From NCBI GenBank assembly GCA_013398955.1, contig VWPU01002156.1, forward strand, positions 1 through 64,000: a DNA stretch of 64,000 bases. Direction: 5' to 3'. Below the pieces are notes generated by a model, which did not search any database, had not been told where the DNA came from, and saw only the letters and a list, made by a program, of their open reading frames with translations. Shown piece by piece: positions 13,401 through 23,096 of the stretch (the first letter of the stretch is position 1; each line of letters opens with the position of its first letter). Source of the stretch: Callaeas wilsoni. Its lineage: Eukaryota > Chordata > Aves > Passeriformes > Callaeidae. Position numbers and translations under genes: made by a program.

Positions 13401-16400
13401 CACAGGAGCCTGCTTATCACTAGCTGAACAGCACAAACAGCTGTGAGTTCAGCCTACTACACACCAATCAAATCTGTCGTCATCTCAATGGTTTGACTCC
13501 TGCCTGGCTCCCCAAAAACGACTGTTGTGCTTTAACCCCAGCCAGCAGCCGAGCCCCAGGCAGCTGCTCGCTCCCTGCCCTGCCTCTGAGATCAGGGAGA
13601 GAACCAACAGGGTAAAAGCAGGACAACTCGTGGTTTGAGAGAAAGCCAGTTTAATAGGGAAAACAAAAGCCCTGCACACAAGCAAAGCAAAACAAGGAAT
13701 TAATTCACTTCTTCCCATGGGCAGAGAGGTGTTCAGTCATCTCCAGAAGAGCAGGACCCCATCACATGTCATGGTGACTTGGGAAGACAAACGCCATCAT
13801 TCCAAATGTCCCCTCCCTTCTTCCTTCTTCCCCCGCTTTATACACTGAGCACGATGTCACACGGTCTGGAATATCCCTTTGGTCAGCTGGGGTCACCTGG
13901 CCTGGCTGTGTCTGCGCGGAGCGGCGCAGGGACCCCAGCCCCCTCACCACCATGGCAGCAGGAGAAGCAGAAAAGGCCTTGGCTCTGTGGGAGCTCTGCT
14001 CAGCAATAACAAAAACATCTCTATATTATCAACCCTGTGTTCAGCACAAATCCAAAACACAGGCCCGTACCAGCCACTGGGAAGAAAATTAACTCTACCC
14101 TAGCTAAAATCAGCTGGGGTAATGTATATATAATGTCCATCATAATTCTTGCTGCATTGCAATAGGTGTAAGGGACTGAAAGAGCAGCAGAAAGCTGATA
14201 TAATGCAGGGATCTGTTGATAGCCATTGTTCTTGCTGATCAAGCTGCAGAGCTTGAGAGGAATGATCTAGGAAACCCTATCTACTGGTTTCATTCCAGGG
14301 GATGTAAAGCTACAGATATGTCCTCTCAGAGTTGATGGGAGTTGTTGTAAGTAGTGAGTGCAGCCTGTTGATTACTTGGCTCCCGGATTGTTCAAGAGTT
14401 CAAAACTTCATTTCCAGAAGCTGGAACTATGTCTTGAAATACAAAATTCTACTGGAGAGGTCTCACTTGGGACAATTGTACCCTTGAGTCAGGCTGGTTA
14501 GAAGCAGATCTGCAGTTGGCATGATTGGAACATCAGTGTAGAAATAATAGAATAATAGAATATTGTGAGTTGTAAGTGGCCCAGAAGGATCACCGTAGTC
14601 CAACTCCTGGCCCTGCACAGGACACCCCAAAAATCACACTGTGTGTCTGAGAGCATTGTCCAGATACTTCTTGAGCTCTGTCAGGCTTGGTGCTGTGACC
14701 GCTGCCCTGGCGAGCCTGTTCCAGTGCCCAACCACCCTCTGGGTGTAGAACCTTTTCCTGATATCCAACCTAAACCACCCCTGACACTGTCACTTGCCCT
14801 TCCTGCAGGTCCTAAGTGTTAAGAGTGGGGGACGCCACTGCTTTTTAATCTGATGCATAAGACAAAGTGGTCTCCTGTAGAGCAGTAAACATAAAGATAC
14901 ATGAAATTAAAAATACTGCCTTTAAGTGTAATTTTATACTGGTTATTTGAAAATAGAGATTTCCTCTAAAACCATAGATGGTTTAGAGATGAGTAAGTGG
15001 ATTCATATAGAGAAGTTGTATGATGCTGAAGTATAATTACCCATTTAGAATATTTCTAGTGAAAAATGAGTCAGAAACCATGTGCTCTTACAAATACTGC
15101 TGTGAAAAAAAAAGTGAAAAAGCCAGTAATGAGCATTCAAATCGATAATTGCATGTTGTGCTTGCTAGAGAGTTGAAGAAAATAGTCGGTAACAGCATAT
15201 TTAGAATTCTCTTGTGATTTAGTCTATTTTCATTGTATTAACATCACATAGAGATTGTATGTAAATATTCTTTTCTTTCCTTTACAGAAAACTTTAAACC
15301 ATTTATATGCTATAACATCTCAGTGTATCCTCTTTATGGAAGTAATGTAGCAGCTCCATCTTACGCACAAATCTATGCTCAAGAGAAAAGTACGTATTTT
15401 AAAGTAATCATGTTGTGAAAGATGTGTTGTAGTCTGTTTCTTAGGATGTATTATCTTTGAGTGATTTGGTACTATCATTATTTAAGAGAGATGAAGATGG
15501 TGGAAAACCCCCCAAGTTTCAGGGTTCCTGATTTCTGTTCTATTCAGTGACAAAATTGGTCTGTAATAAAGTATTCATCTTGTAATACAGGTACATTGCT
15601 GCTTGCACCCACTAATTTTTTGTGAAATTTACATATTGTATACAAAGCATTTGGTAAGAGTATAGCTCAAACATGAAAGAGTTTTTAAAACTAGCTATCT
15701 CTTCAATGCTACTGCTCATTTAGATATATAATTATACTTGATTTTAATGCTTGACTACATTTGTCAGTCTTAATATGTAAGGAAATTCTACTCATAAAAT
15801 AAAATAGGTGGTTTGAAAAGCTTATTTAAAAAAAGAAAATTATAATGTAATAAAATATTTGCAGTCCTGCACATAAAAAAATGGTAAGAAGACATGATGT
15901 TTGTAATTGGATAGAAACTGTGGATGAAGCTGTGTTTTGCAGGGGAAGGAGTAAAGTTTCTCTATTTGAAAAAGTTTAATGTGAATTTAGTGATTTGTAC
16001 AGCCAGCGATAAGAATGTGGTTTACCAGTAATTTTAAAATTCCATGTGAAAATGTTGATTTGTGTGTGTGTGCATAAATAGGTCTATGCAAATGTGCATG
16101 CACACATAGTACAATGCACCACTAAAGAGCATTAATTAGTGGGGGGAGGAAATGGAGTATTTTATGTTTGAGTAATAATTACTAGCACAGTTAGAACTGT
16201 GTTTTGAGTTTTCCTGTTTATAGGTAGCTGCGACAACACTCAAGGTTGTTAGAGAATGGGAAGGAAGTTACTTATTTTAAAACTGAAACACAGAGAACTC
16301 TTTCTTCAAAGCAACTCTTTATAAGCAATGCGTGTGAGGTGGTATTGTGTGAGTAGAAGGGCTTTGTTTAGTATGATGGGCAAGGCTGAGGGTGCTGGAG

Positions 16401-19400
16401 GCACCACTTGAATCCCAGCTCAGCGAGAGGCGTCCTGCATAGGCCGTGGCCTTGCACCTGAGTCCCCCCCATGAGTGCACGAAGGATAATTTTCCTCTTG
16501 ATCTCTCTCTGATGTTGTAACAATAGAGCCTTTTAATGATCTCAAGGTATTTGAATGCAGTAACACCTAGAACTATGCAAATGCCAGAATAGATGAGGGG
16601 AAGTTTTATCAGAAGAATTCCCACATTAAAGAGGGTGACAAAAGTTAAGGACTGTGTCAGAGCACTAAGGTTACATATTTTCTCATGCATATTTTTCTCC
16701 TAATGTTACTGGTATGTGTGAAATAACAGAGACAGATAACACTGGTACAATGACTATTTTACAACTTTTGCTATTTTATAATGCTTCTCTGTAGAGCCAT
16801 CAGAAGGACCTATGGCTGATACAGGCATTCTGGGGAAAAATGAAGTTACAATAAAGTGGAATGAGATTTCAAAGGATAAAAGAAATGGATTTATCACTAA
16901 CTATACAATATTTTATAAACCTGAAGATGGAAAAGAATTGAGTAAGTATACATTAAACAACAATACTTTCAACAGGGTTATGAAATTTTCTCTTCCATCT
17001 TGACACACCTTTGAAGTCAATGGAAAAAGTCATGACAGGAGTAGAGGAGCTAAAATATACTGGAGAGTCATAGATTCTGTGTAAATTCATAGATCATGAG
17101 GATTCAGTCAATTTATAAGTTTCATGCATGTCCTTGGAAGGATATGCCTTCAGCTTCTGGAAAAGTATGGTGGAAATTTTCTGTTAAAATGTTTTTACTG
17201 TCAATTTTATATTAAAAACAAATTTGGAAATACCAGTAAAATAAGCTGCCAAGAAATAGCTTCTTTGGACATTGTTTTAGATCAGTTTCTTCAGGTGTGT
17301 TTGATTTTCTGTGCTTGCCATTGCTTTTCTGGTCTGGAGGCTGACAGCATAAATTTGAGCATACTCCTAATCTCTACTTCAGGAGTAGTGTCCATACAAG
17401 CTGGCAGTGTAATGGTATCTGTTCAAAACTTCTTTAATTCAAATCTTGGCAGAGGCTTTAATGAAAAGTGAGTGACCTAAACTTTTCTTCCTATATAGTT
17501 TATGAAGAATGCTGTTGGATCATTGGGGGCTTCAGAATTGTTTTTTTTCCTCCCTTTTTAAGACATCATTGTTATCAGGCACCTAACACGATCTCTTTTG
17601 CGAAGTTTGCAGACTTAGAAATCTTGTGATGCTTGTTTCTTATGGATATCCAGTTCAGACCCAGGGCAAGAGTATTCCTGGTACATTTTTAAATGTGAGA
17701 GAAAAAGCTAACTGTTTCTGTCAGATTTAGTCATCTGCACGCAGTTTTTCCTACTGTGTTGGTTTCTGAGAAATGCTGACTGCTTTGTGCGGGGTTGTCC
17801 ATGAGACATGGAGCCTTATGTTACAGAGCTGCATTTCTCCATATTTCTTGTAATGTAAAGCAGGTTGTGTCCTTTTTAGGACTTCAGATTATTTTCTTTA
17901 GAAAATTAGTTGTAAATACCAACACAAGAGAGTTAAATTTAAATGGCAAAATGTGCTGTACTGATGTTTTTTGAGGTTTCTCTGATGTCATGTGTTCTTG
18001 ATAATAGTAGAACATGGGGTGTGTGCCAAGGTGACTTCACTGATGGCATTTTAACACTAGAAGAGAAACTCAGTTTATTTTAACTTGGGGCATATTGCAA
18101 CATAACTCTTTTCCTGAGTGTTTCTTGACAGAACTGATGAAATGAGTTGACTTTGACTTCATGCACCAGAAAATGTTTTAGTGCCTGTAATTTCTAATAT
18201 GAGGATGCATTTCGTACTGTTAGTAGATACGGGATGATAGGATACATGCCCTGCTTCAAAAAATTTAAAGGTGAAGCACATTACATTAATTTCAATACTG
18301 GACAATGTACTGGAAACACTGAGATCTATTCATAAAAGCATTTTGAAACTTGGAAAAAAAATCGTGTTGATTTTGGCTTTCCTTTGATTTTATTGGGCTG
18401 GTATCCCATGTGCTGATAGATGGCATTCTTTTGGATGATCAGTGTCTGTACTGCGTGCAGTAGAAATATAGCTGAATTTCACAAGCTACAGAAACTATTT
18501 GAAGTTCCTTATTTCTGAGCCAACTATTTTGAGGAAATAAAGTTCTCAAAGCACTGTTTTCAGTGATGAACTGCAGGAGATCATAATTCACCTATATTTA
18601 ATATTAGCAAAAATATTTTTATTTGTTCTTAAAAGTAAATACATAATGGTTCAGGTTTTTGCCTCAAACTTCTAAGTAGTACTGAAAAATATTGTTTAGT
18701 AATTTAGGTTTTGTCTTTAAAAGGACTGGTAAGATTGCTTTGTATTTCAAGTTACCTTTAAAATAGTTTGTGATCTGTTATTGTAAAAGTTGCTAAATAA
18801 GTGTACAGTTCCCTGATATAACATTACTTCTGCGTGTTTACTGACATAAATCTTCTCCTAAAAAGATGAAACAGTGAACTCTGACATTCTGCAATACAGA
18901 CTGAAGTCCTTACAGGCTAATACACAATATACTGTTTATATCATGGCAAGCAACAAAGCTGGTGGAACCATTGGAAGGCCAAAAACCTTCAAGACTTTGA
19001 AATTGGGTAAGTAATAATCCAGATTAGTTATTACTATTTTAAAAAATGGGTTTGGAACTCAGAAATGCAGGACATTGTTTTTTAGGCATTTGTTAACTTC
19101 TGGGGTTTTTTTAAAGTAGTGTTGAATAAAACAAGGAAGAATTGGCAATAGTAGTTGAATTTAACTTAATTTCACTGACCATTTCACAGACTAAAAAACG
19201 CCTCAGAATTAGAAGTCAATCCCAAAGATCTTTATTTACTTGTCAGTAAAGCTGTGGTGTATTGTGATGGTTTGTGGAAGCAGCACTGTGTATGCTATCA
19301 GCTATGGGATGGGATGCCTAACAGCTCATTAAAAAGTAGACTTTTCCATCTGAGAGATTTACAATAACCACACATTGTCTTGCACCTAATCTGGTATATA

Positions 19401-22400
19401 AGCTTAACTGATAAATGAGTGCAGAGGTTGTGGCCATTGCGTGTGTAGGGAAATATCTTTTCCTATCTCTTTCTATTTGTTTTAGCCAGATTTGACAGGG
19501 AGGTTGGAATAATGGCAGCAGATCAGAAGCTCAGATATTGATCTACTGATATCCCCTCCAATCTAAACTACTGTGTGATTGTATTAAATAAAGGAAATTT
19601 TAAAATTAGGTAAATCCGTTCTTAAAACATCCTGGAAAGTCTCGTGACCTGGTTTTCTGGCGAAGTAACTGTGGCTTGTTGGATTCAAAATACTCATCTT
19701 TTGACTCATCATACATGGGATATCCTACAGTATTCTGACTAATTTTGGCTAGTTTTGACAGAGCTCTTTAGAATTTTGCTAATTAAGTGACTTGGATGTT
19801 AAAAATTAACTGTCTTAAGGGAATACCGGAAGAAATGACCATGTGGACTGATTGGTGTTTTGGTTTTTATTTGTTTGTTTTTGTCTAAAGATAAAGAAGA
19901 TGTCTTTTTTATTGCTATACCTGTTGGGATAAGCATGTTGTGTTTGATAGGCCTTTGGATAACGTGCATTTTGAAAAAACATGCGTGAGTATATTTTCTA
20001 CTGTCTAAAACTGAATGCAACCACTTAAAATTAACTTGTAAAATGGGAATTCTTATTTATTTTATAAATGCCTTTGTTGTGTTCAAAACCAGTGTTAAAA
20101 TAGAAAACAAGCAATTGAAGTAACAAATAAATAAGTGTACAGCTTGTACTTTGACTGCAGTTTATGTGCTATAGTTAAAAAATAAGTATTAATTTTAGAA
20201 AGTTTAGTAAATTGAAACAAAAGAAATGAGAGAAACAGATTTACATATCACCTACATAATTTTATATAAAATGCTACATACATGCCATTTGCAGTTCCAT
20301 GGTCATTTAAGTGAGGGGAGCAAACTTCAAGTCAGTTTCTGAAAAGTTAATAATGCCAAGCAATAAAACTGTCTAGACACTTTTAATATGCTAGGATGGT
20401 ACTAGGACATATTTCATATAGCCCTTATTTCTTATCTTACCTATAATAATATGACTCTTACTAGTTTGTGATGCTGCCCTTGAGCTGCAAAGGAATAAGG
20501 AAAAAACCTAGGAATTATATTGTGTGAAAACATTTGGATGCTTGATCCTTGAGTATGGATTCATATCTGTACATAATTCACCATCTTTTCATCTGCTGTT
20601 ATGGATGTCCCCTGACAGATTTTAAATTGTTTTCTCTGAGCATGGGGATCCAGTAACGTTTCAAAGATGACGGTGAGGTTTCTTTTAAGGTTATAAAATA
20701 TGCTTTTCTTTAACAAGAAAAGTGACTGGGTTGTTTGGCTGATGAGAAGGTTAAAAATCGGAATTATTTTGGGGCATTCTAAGCTATTGGAACCAATACT
20801 GTTGTCAAATGAAGCATCAGGTAATAAGTACAGCTGAAGCAATAATTTCCATCCCTTTTACATCTTCATCTGTGTTGAGTATTCTGAATTTTTACAGTAG
20901 TAAAAACTATTTTTTGATTCTGAAGAATACTTTGAGATGCAGTAGAATGTTTATATTGCTGTGTAGATCAAATTGCTATGTGAAAAGTCAGGCTAAAGAC
21001 TGGTTTTCATTACCTTACATCTCTACCCAGTGTCAATGAGTGATTCAATGAGTGAGCATCATTCATCTGCTGTTAATTTAGGAACTCAGTGTAGCTCCAA
21101 TGTCATGTAGTGCTAGGGACACTTTCCTTGAACAAAGGTCACCTGAGATGCCTTTTCACTGAAGAAACACTCTGAAACATGATCACAACTGAATTTGTAT
21201 ACAGTCTTACTTTGGCGTACTCTCATTTTGTATACTATTTAATTGAGTAATATAATATAATAATACATAATATTTAATATAATAAAAATGGCTTTTGTGA
21301 ATTAGTTGTTTTTCTGCAATGTCTCTGTAACCCAAGAGATCTTGCTGATGTCTTTTGTAGTGAAAATCCATATATGGGAAAGCAATTCTATTGAAAAGCA
21401 TTCTGTTGATATACAAAAGATTTCCTTTGTGAAAGTTTGATACTTTAGCAGTATTTGGAATTTTTGGTGATTTGTTAATTTTATTTTTAATAATCTATTT
21501 CTTTCATAATTTGGCTAAAATTCCTTTTTCAATTACAGGTTTAAAAAGGTTTGCTGGCCTGATATACCAAATCCTGAAGAGAGCCTTGCAGTGGAGTGGC
21601 CTCTTGCTCCATCTACGGTAATAGTTGCAAATTTGTGCATTAAAGAAGGAATCAAATGGAGAGAAAATAAATCCTTTTCTGGCAGTCATTTTATGAATTA
21701 AAACTCTCCTATATTGAGCTTCATTCTTCTTTTGAAGTGCTACAAAATGCTCTTTGTAGCATTCCAAAACAATAGAGAAGATGCATCTTCCTAAAGTATA
21801 TTCATCTAATTCTTATAGGATATTGAGAAATAATGTTTTGAAGTGACAGAGTGGTTGGTGGACATGGTTCCTTTAATAAAGTAAATCAAATTTGCACAGG
21901 TTATTGAGTCTATTAGATCAGGTTTCCACATCTGCATACCTCCTCCCTTCTCCACAAAAAATCTATAGCAACATACAGTAAGATTTGGTATATGGTTGTA
22001 TTAACACTTCTGTCTTTTTATTTGTTGAATATTTATTCTTTACTAAAGTTTTGATGTTTATTTGAATGGAGTTGATCAGGTTTAGACAGAATGTGTAATC
22101 TGTGGATAATGGGATTTAAACGTTTTTCTCAAAAATGTCTGGTTAGACTAGAAAAGATGGACACAATTCAAACCTGATTCTGAGCCTTCATTGAAACTCG
22201 TTATTTCATTAAGCACAGAAAACCTAATGAAAGTGTTTATGAACACTTATGAAATATGAAAGTGTTTAGCAAATGGACAGAATAACATTGCCCTTTTTAG
22301 TACTCATTCACATGTAACTGTGTCCCATCTGAAATGCATATGAACTCTTTACTAGTGCACGTCTGAAATTACAAGTCAAACAGAGCTCAAATAGCAATAA

Positions 22401-23096
22401 TTTACTTATTAAAAAATAAACAGATACATTATCTATGCCTTTATAACTCTCCAATTCATCTCTTTCTACTGACAGAATAATTCATTTTTGAAGAGAGTAT
22501 CATCTCAGACTAAAACTGTAGACTTTGAAGACATAAATGTTTTGGAATATTGTTCTCCTGAAGAAAATCAGGAAGGATCACTACTAATAAGTTATGAAAA
22601 CCATGTTTCTGAATGTACTGATATTAATACAAAAGGCATAACTAACAGAGAGGAAAAGATACTGCATAATGAAGAGAATGAAGTTGCTAAATGTTTTTCC
22701 CCATCCATGCCTTATGTAATTACTGATCAATTTACTAGAAGTCAAATGCATTCAGCTTTGATACCAGTGAAGGAAGTCCAACCCATAGAAATGATGGCAA
22801 ATGATTTGTGTGGATCCCAACAGAATCCAATTAAAAATGAAGAAAATGATGATGAAGAAGTTTTAAAGCTGGAAGATTTCAGTGAAAAAGCACTGTTCAA
22901 CCCATACCTTAAAAATTCAATTAAAACAAGGGAATTTCTTGTTTCTGAGAGCTTGCCAGAACCCAGTACGGATGAACGCAAGAGCCACTCAAGTGTCTTA
23001 CCTCCTTTTCAACCAAATGTTCCAGGACAATCCTACGTAACATTGGACATGTTCAGGCTGGCCAAAGCTCAGCAGTGTGAGAAAACTCCATCGTAA
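1401..23096 (+). CDS. IL31RA: IL31RA, interleukin-31 receptor alpha (gp130-like), 15 coding exons
   Basis: Single-pass class I cytokine receptor at the plasma membrane; in mammals it pairs with OSMR to bind IL-31 and signal through JAK/STAT. Joining fifteen exons with GT/AG borders gives 2622 nt, an open frame of 873 residues plus stop. Layout: signal peptide 1-17; Ig-like D1 18-116; cytokine-binding module D2-D3 117-318 with WSAWS at 304-308; three fibronectin III domains about 319-609; membrane segment 614-637; cytoplasmic tail 638-873 with box 1 (WPDIPNP, 647-653). Identification rests on PENISC and LTCTW in D2, CNYT/TNYT-type FNIII wording (NYTIFY) and the tail block NPYLKNS followed by REFLVSE, which I recognise from human IL31RA. 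It lies tail to tail with IL6ST, as in mammals. Odd points: the Ig-like domain and a C-terminal extension of about 44 residues are absent from the human protein. Exon borders were placed by eye. An OSMR or IL12RB2 identity is much less likely. Confidence 0.9.
2361..2657 (+). CDS. IL31RA: IL31RA exon 2: Ig-like domain D1
   Basis: 297 nt, phase 1 on both sides, between a 'ttgtttttag' acceptor and a 'gtaagt' donor. Encodes residues 18-116: an Ig-like domain with the Cys pair in 'LSCVL' and 'YVKCF', a core Trp in 'IIWKL', and several N-glycosylation sequons (NAS, NET, NIT, NFT). It sits exactly where gp130 D1 lies in IL6ST exon 2 (60049-60360), including the shared 'IIWK' strand. The mammalian IL-31 receptor has no such domain. 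Confidence 0.88.
2755..2815. repeat. AT/AC/AG simple repeat
   Basis: Low-complexity stretch just after IL31RA exon 2: (AT)n, 'acacacatatgtgtatata', 'gagagag', then poly-T. It lies in intron 2 and contains a small palindrome. Simple repeat only. Confidence 0.7.
3620..3643. repeat. Poly-T tract in IL31RA intron 2
   Basis: Uninterrupted run of 24 T, about 400 nt before exon 3. Simple repeat, likely length-variable; no function inferred. Confidence 0.9.
4049..4169 (+). CDS. IL31RA: IL31RA exon 3: D2, first half
   Basis: Acceptor 'cattgtag', donor 'gtaagt'; phase 1 in, 2 out; 121 nt. Encodes the start of the cytokine-binding module with PENISC and NLTCTWN, the first conserved disulfide and Trp of class I receptors, followed by a GRETS-type turn and a YTLHRK strand that match IL31RA wording. 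Confidence 0.92.
5627..5793 (+). CDS. IL31RA: IL31RA exon 4: D2, second half
   Basis: 167 nt, phase 2 in, 1 out. Encodes the second D2 disulfide (SCQNTTESC) and the closing strand FQVEAKNVLGES, the standard end of a class I D2 domain. The donor is 'gtaatt', weaker than its neighbours. Confidence 0.9.
6658..6728 (-). repeat. Short CR1 3'-end fragment, reversed
   Basis: In IL31RA intron 4. Reads 'agaatcacagaattacaag' then 'ccttccacgagaccaggttg', the reverse complement of a CR1 3' tail with an internal loss. About 70 nt and clearly decayed. Confidence 0.65.
6935..7086 (+). CDS. IL31RA: IL31RA exon 5: D3, first half
   Basis: 152 nt, phase 1 in, 0 out, the same length as exon 5 of IL6ST. Encodes the D2-D3 hinge (KFAPPEILSVKK), the strand QLLTVTWKMP and CQVQYRNLYSNFT with a sequon. 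Acceptor 'cattctag', donor 'gtaagt'. Confidence 0.9.
9607..9772 (+). CDS. IL31RA: IL31RA exon 6: D3, second half with WSXWS
   Basis: 166 nt, phase 0 in, 1 out. Encodes the end of the cytokine-binding module: YSIAIRCIN and the signature WSAWS (residues 304-308) needed for folding of class I receptors. Acceptor 'tattttcag', donor 'gtaagc'. Confidence 0.93.
10303..10356. repeat. Imperfect tandem direct repeat
   Basis: Two copies of a 23-24 nt unit, core 'ttgattgttttc(g/a)ccatat', at 10303-10325 and 10333-10356, about 50-100 nt before IL31RA exon 7. Probably a local replication slip. Confidence 0.75.
10412..10494 (+). CDS. IL31RA: IL31RA exon 7: start of FNIII D4
   Basis: 83 nt, phase 1 in, 0 out; exactly the size of IL6ST exon 7. 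Encodes APSGKVDLWRII then VHLVWK, the first strands of the fourth domain. The LWR...LVWK pattern is shared with both IL31RA and gp130. Confidence 0.9.
11033..11249 (+). CDS. IL31RA: IL31RA exon 8: rest of FNIII D4
   Basis: 217 nt, phase 0 in, 1 out. Encodes a fibronectin III half: GRILGYKIQYFPE and AYNSAGESPEAILRIP. Acceptor 'ttttttcaatag', donor 'gtaaga'. Confidence 0.92.
12451..12633 (+). CDS. IL31RA: IL31RA exon 9: FNIII D5, first part
   Basis: 183 nt, phase 1 in, 1 out. Encodes VVVQW and YVVEWYEELERDP, like the EW(F/C) strand of human IL31RA and gp130 D5. It lacks the paired cysteines found at this place in IL6ST (CLVSSSSDC). Donor 'gtatgt'. Confidence 0.9.
12990..13522 (-). mobile_element. 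Endogenous retrovirus leader fragment
   Basis: In IL31RA intron 9, antisense. Directly follows the LTR on the - strand: a candidate primer-binding site at 13497-13514, whose + strand reads like a tRNA T-arm plus acceptor end (gtttgactcc then tgcctggctcccca), then a noncoding leader built of related units with wording of the type 'cactggagcaggtgg'. I recognise this repeat style from avian retroviral leaders. No gag, pol or env coding sequence is visible, so the element is broken. The left border is approximate. Confidence 0.6.
13523..14118 (-). mobile_element. Avian endogenous retrovirus LTR (5' LTR position)
   Basis: About 596 nt in IL31RA intron 9, antisense to the gene. Recognised from the avian LTR family with 'agagttaattttc' near its start and 'ggaatatccctttggtcagc' in reverse. 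On the - strand it has a TATA box (plus-strand 'tttata', 13838-13843) followed 190 nt later by an ATTAAA poly-A signal (13650-13655), the expected U3-R-U5 order. The terminal 'acaaca' lies 8 nt before the candidate primer-binding site, so this looks like a 5' LTR rather than a solo LTR. Family name and class not assigned. Confidence 0.7.
14541..14812 (-). repeat. CR1 LINE 3' end, reversed
   Basis: In IL31RA intron 9. Starts with a decayed 'aataatagaataatagaat' tail, then 'gtccaactcctggccctgca' and 'ccttttcctgatatccaacc'. It is the same CR1 subfamily as the + strand copy at 48405-49432: translated pieces of both share QILLELCQAWC. Confidence 0.85.
15288..15389 (+). CDS. IL31RA: IL31RA exon 10: FNIII D5, second part
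   Basis: 102 nt, phase 1 in, 1 out. Encodes KPFICYNISVYPLYG and SYAQIYAQEK, a clear counterpart of the FKCYLITVYPLYADG strand in IL6ST exon 10. The preceding intron holds the retroviral and CR1 insertions. Confidence 0.92.
16795..16941 (+). CDS. IL31RA: IL31RA exon 11: FNIII D6, first part
   Basis: 147 nt, phase 1 in, 1 out; same length as IL6ST exon 11. Encodes PSEGPMADTG, VTIKWNEI and NGFITNYTIFYKPE, the most conserved stretch between IL31RA and gp130. Confidence 0.94.
18866..19006 (+). CDS. IL31RA: IL31RA exon 12: FNIII D6, second part
   Basis: 141 nt, phase 1 in, 1 out; same length as IL6ST exon 12. Encodes LQYRLKSLQANTQYTVYIMA and GGTIGRPKTFKTLK, the last extracellular strands. Acceptor 'ctaaaaag', donor 'gtaagt'. 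Confidence 0.92.
19891..19984 (+). CDS. IL31RA: IL31RA exon 13: transmembrane segment
   Basis: 94 nt, phase 1 in, 2 out. Encodes DKEDV, then about 24 hydrophobic residues (614-637) and the KKH stop-transfer. It occupies the same place as the membrane exon of IL6ST. Confidence 0.92.
21539..21617 (+). CDS. IL31RA: IL31RA exon 14: box 1
   Basis: 79 nt, phase 2 in, 0 out. Encodes the membrane-proximal JAK-binding box 1, WPDIPNP (647-653), followed by EESLAVEW. Donor 'gtaata' matches the donor of the same exon in IL6ST. Confidence 0.92.
22476..23096 (+). CDS. IL31RA: IL31RA exon 15: cytoplasmic tail and stop
   Basis: Acceptor 'ctactgacag'; 206 codons, then TAA at 23094-23096. The tail is acidic with tyrosines at 692 (YCSP), 707 (YENH), 747 (YVIT), 811 (YLKN) and 854 (YVTL). 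The NPYLKNS and REFLVSE blocks are shared with the human tail. After SLPE the bird protein runs on for about 44 residues (830-873) that human IL31RA lacks. Confidence 0.92.
   Translation, partial: NNSFLKRVSSQTKTVDFEDINVLEYCSPEENQEGSLLISYENHVSECTDINTKGITNREEKILHNEENEVAKCFSPSMPYVITDQFTRSQMHSALIPVKEVQPIEMMANDLCGSQQNPIKNEENDDEEVLKLEDFSEKALFNPYLKNSIKTREFLVSESLPEPSTDERKSHSSVLPPFQPNVPGQSYVTLDMFRLAKAQQCEKTPS

Noticed and set aside
16319..16690. 123-residue - strand frame in IL31RA intron 10
   Set aside because: No family resemblance and no splice partners; lies antisense inside an intron.
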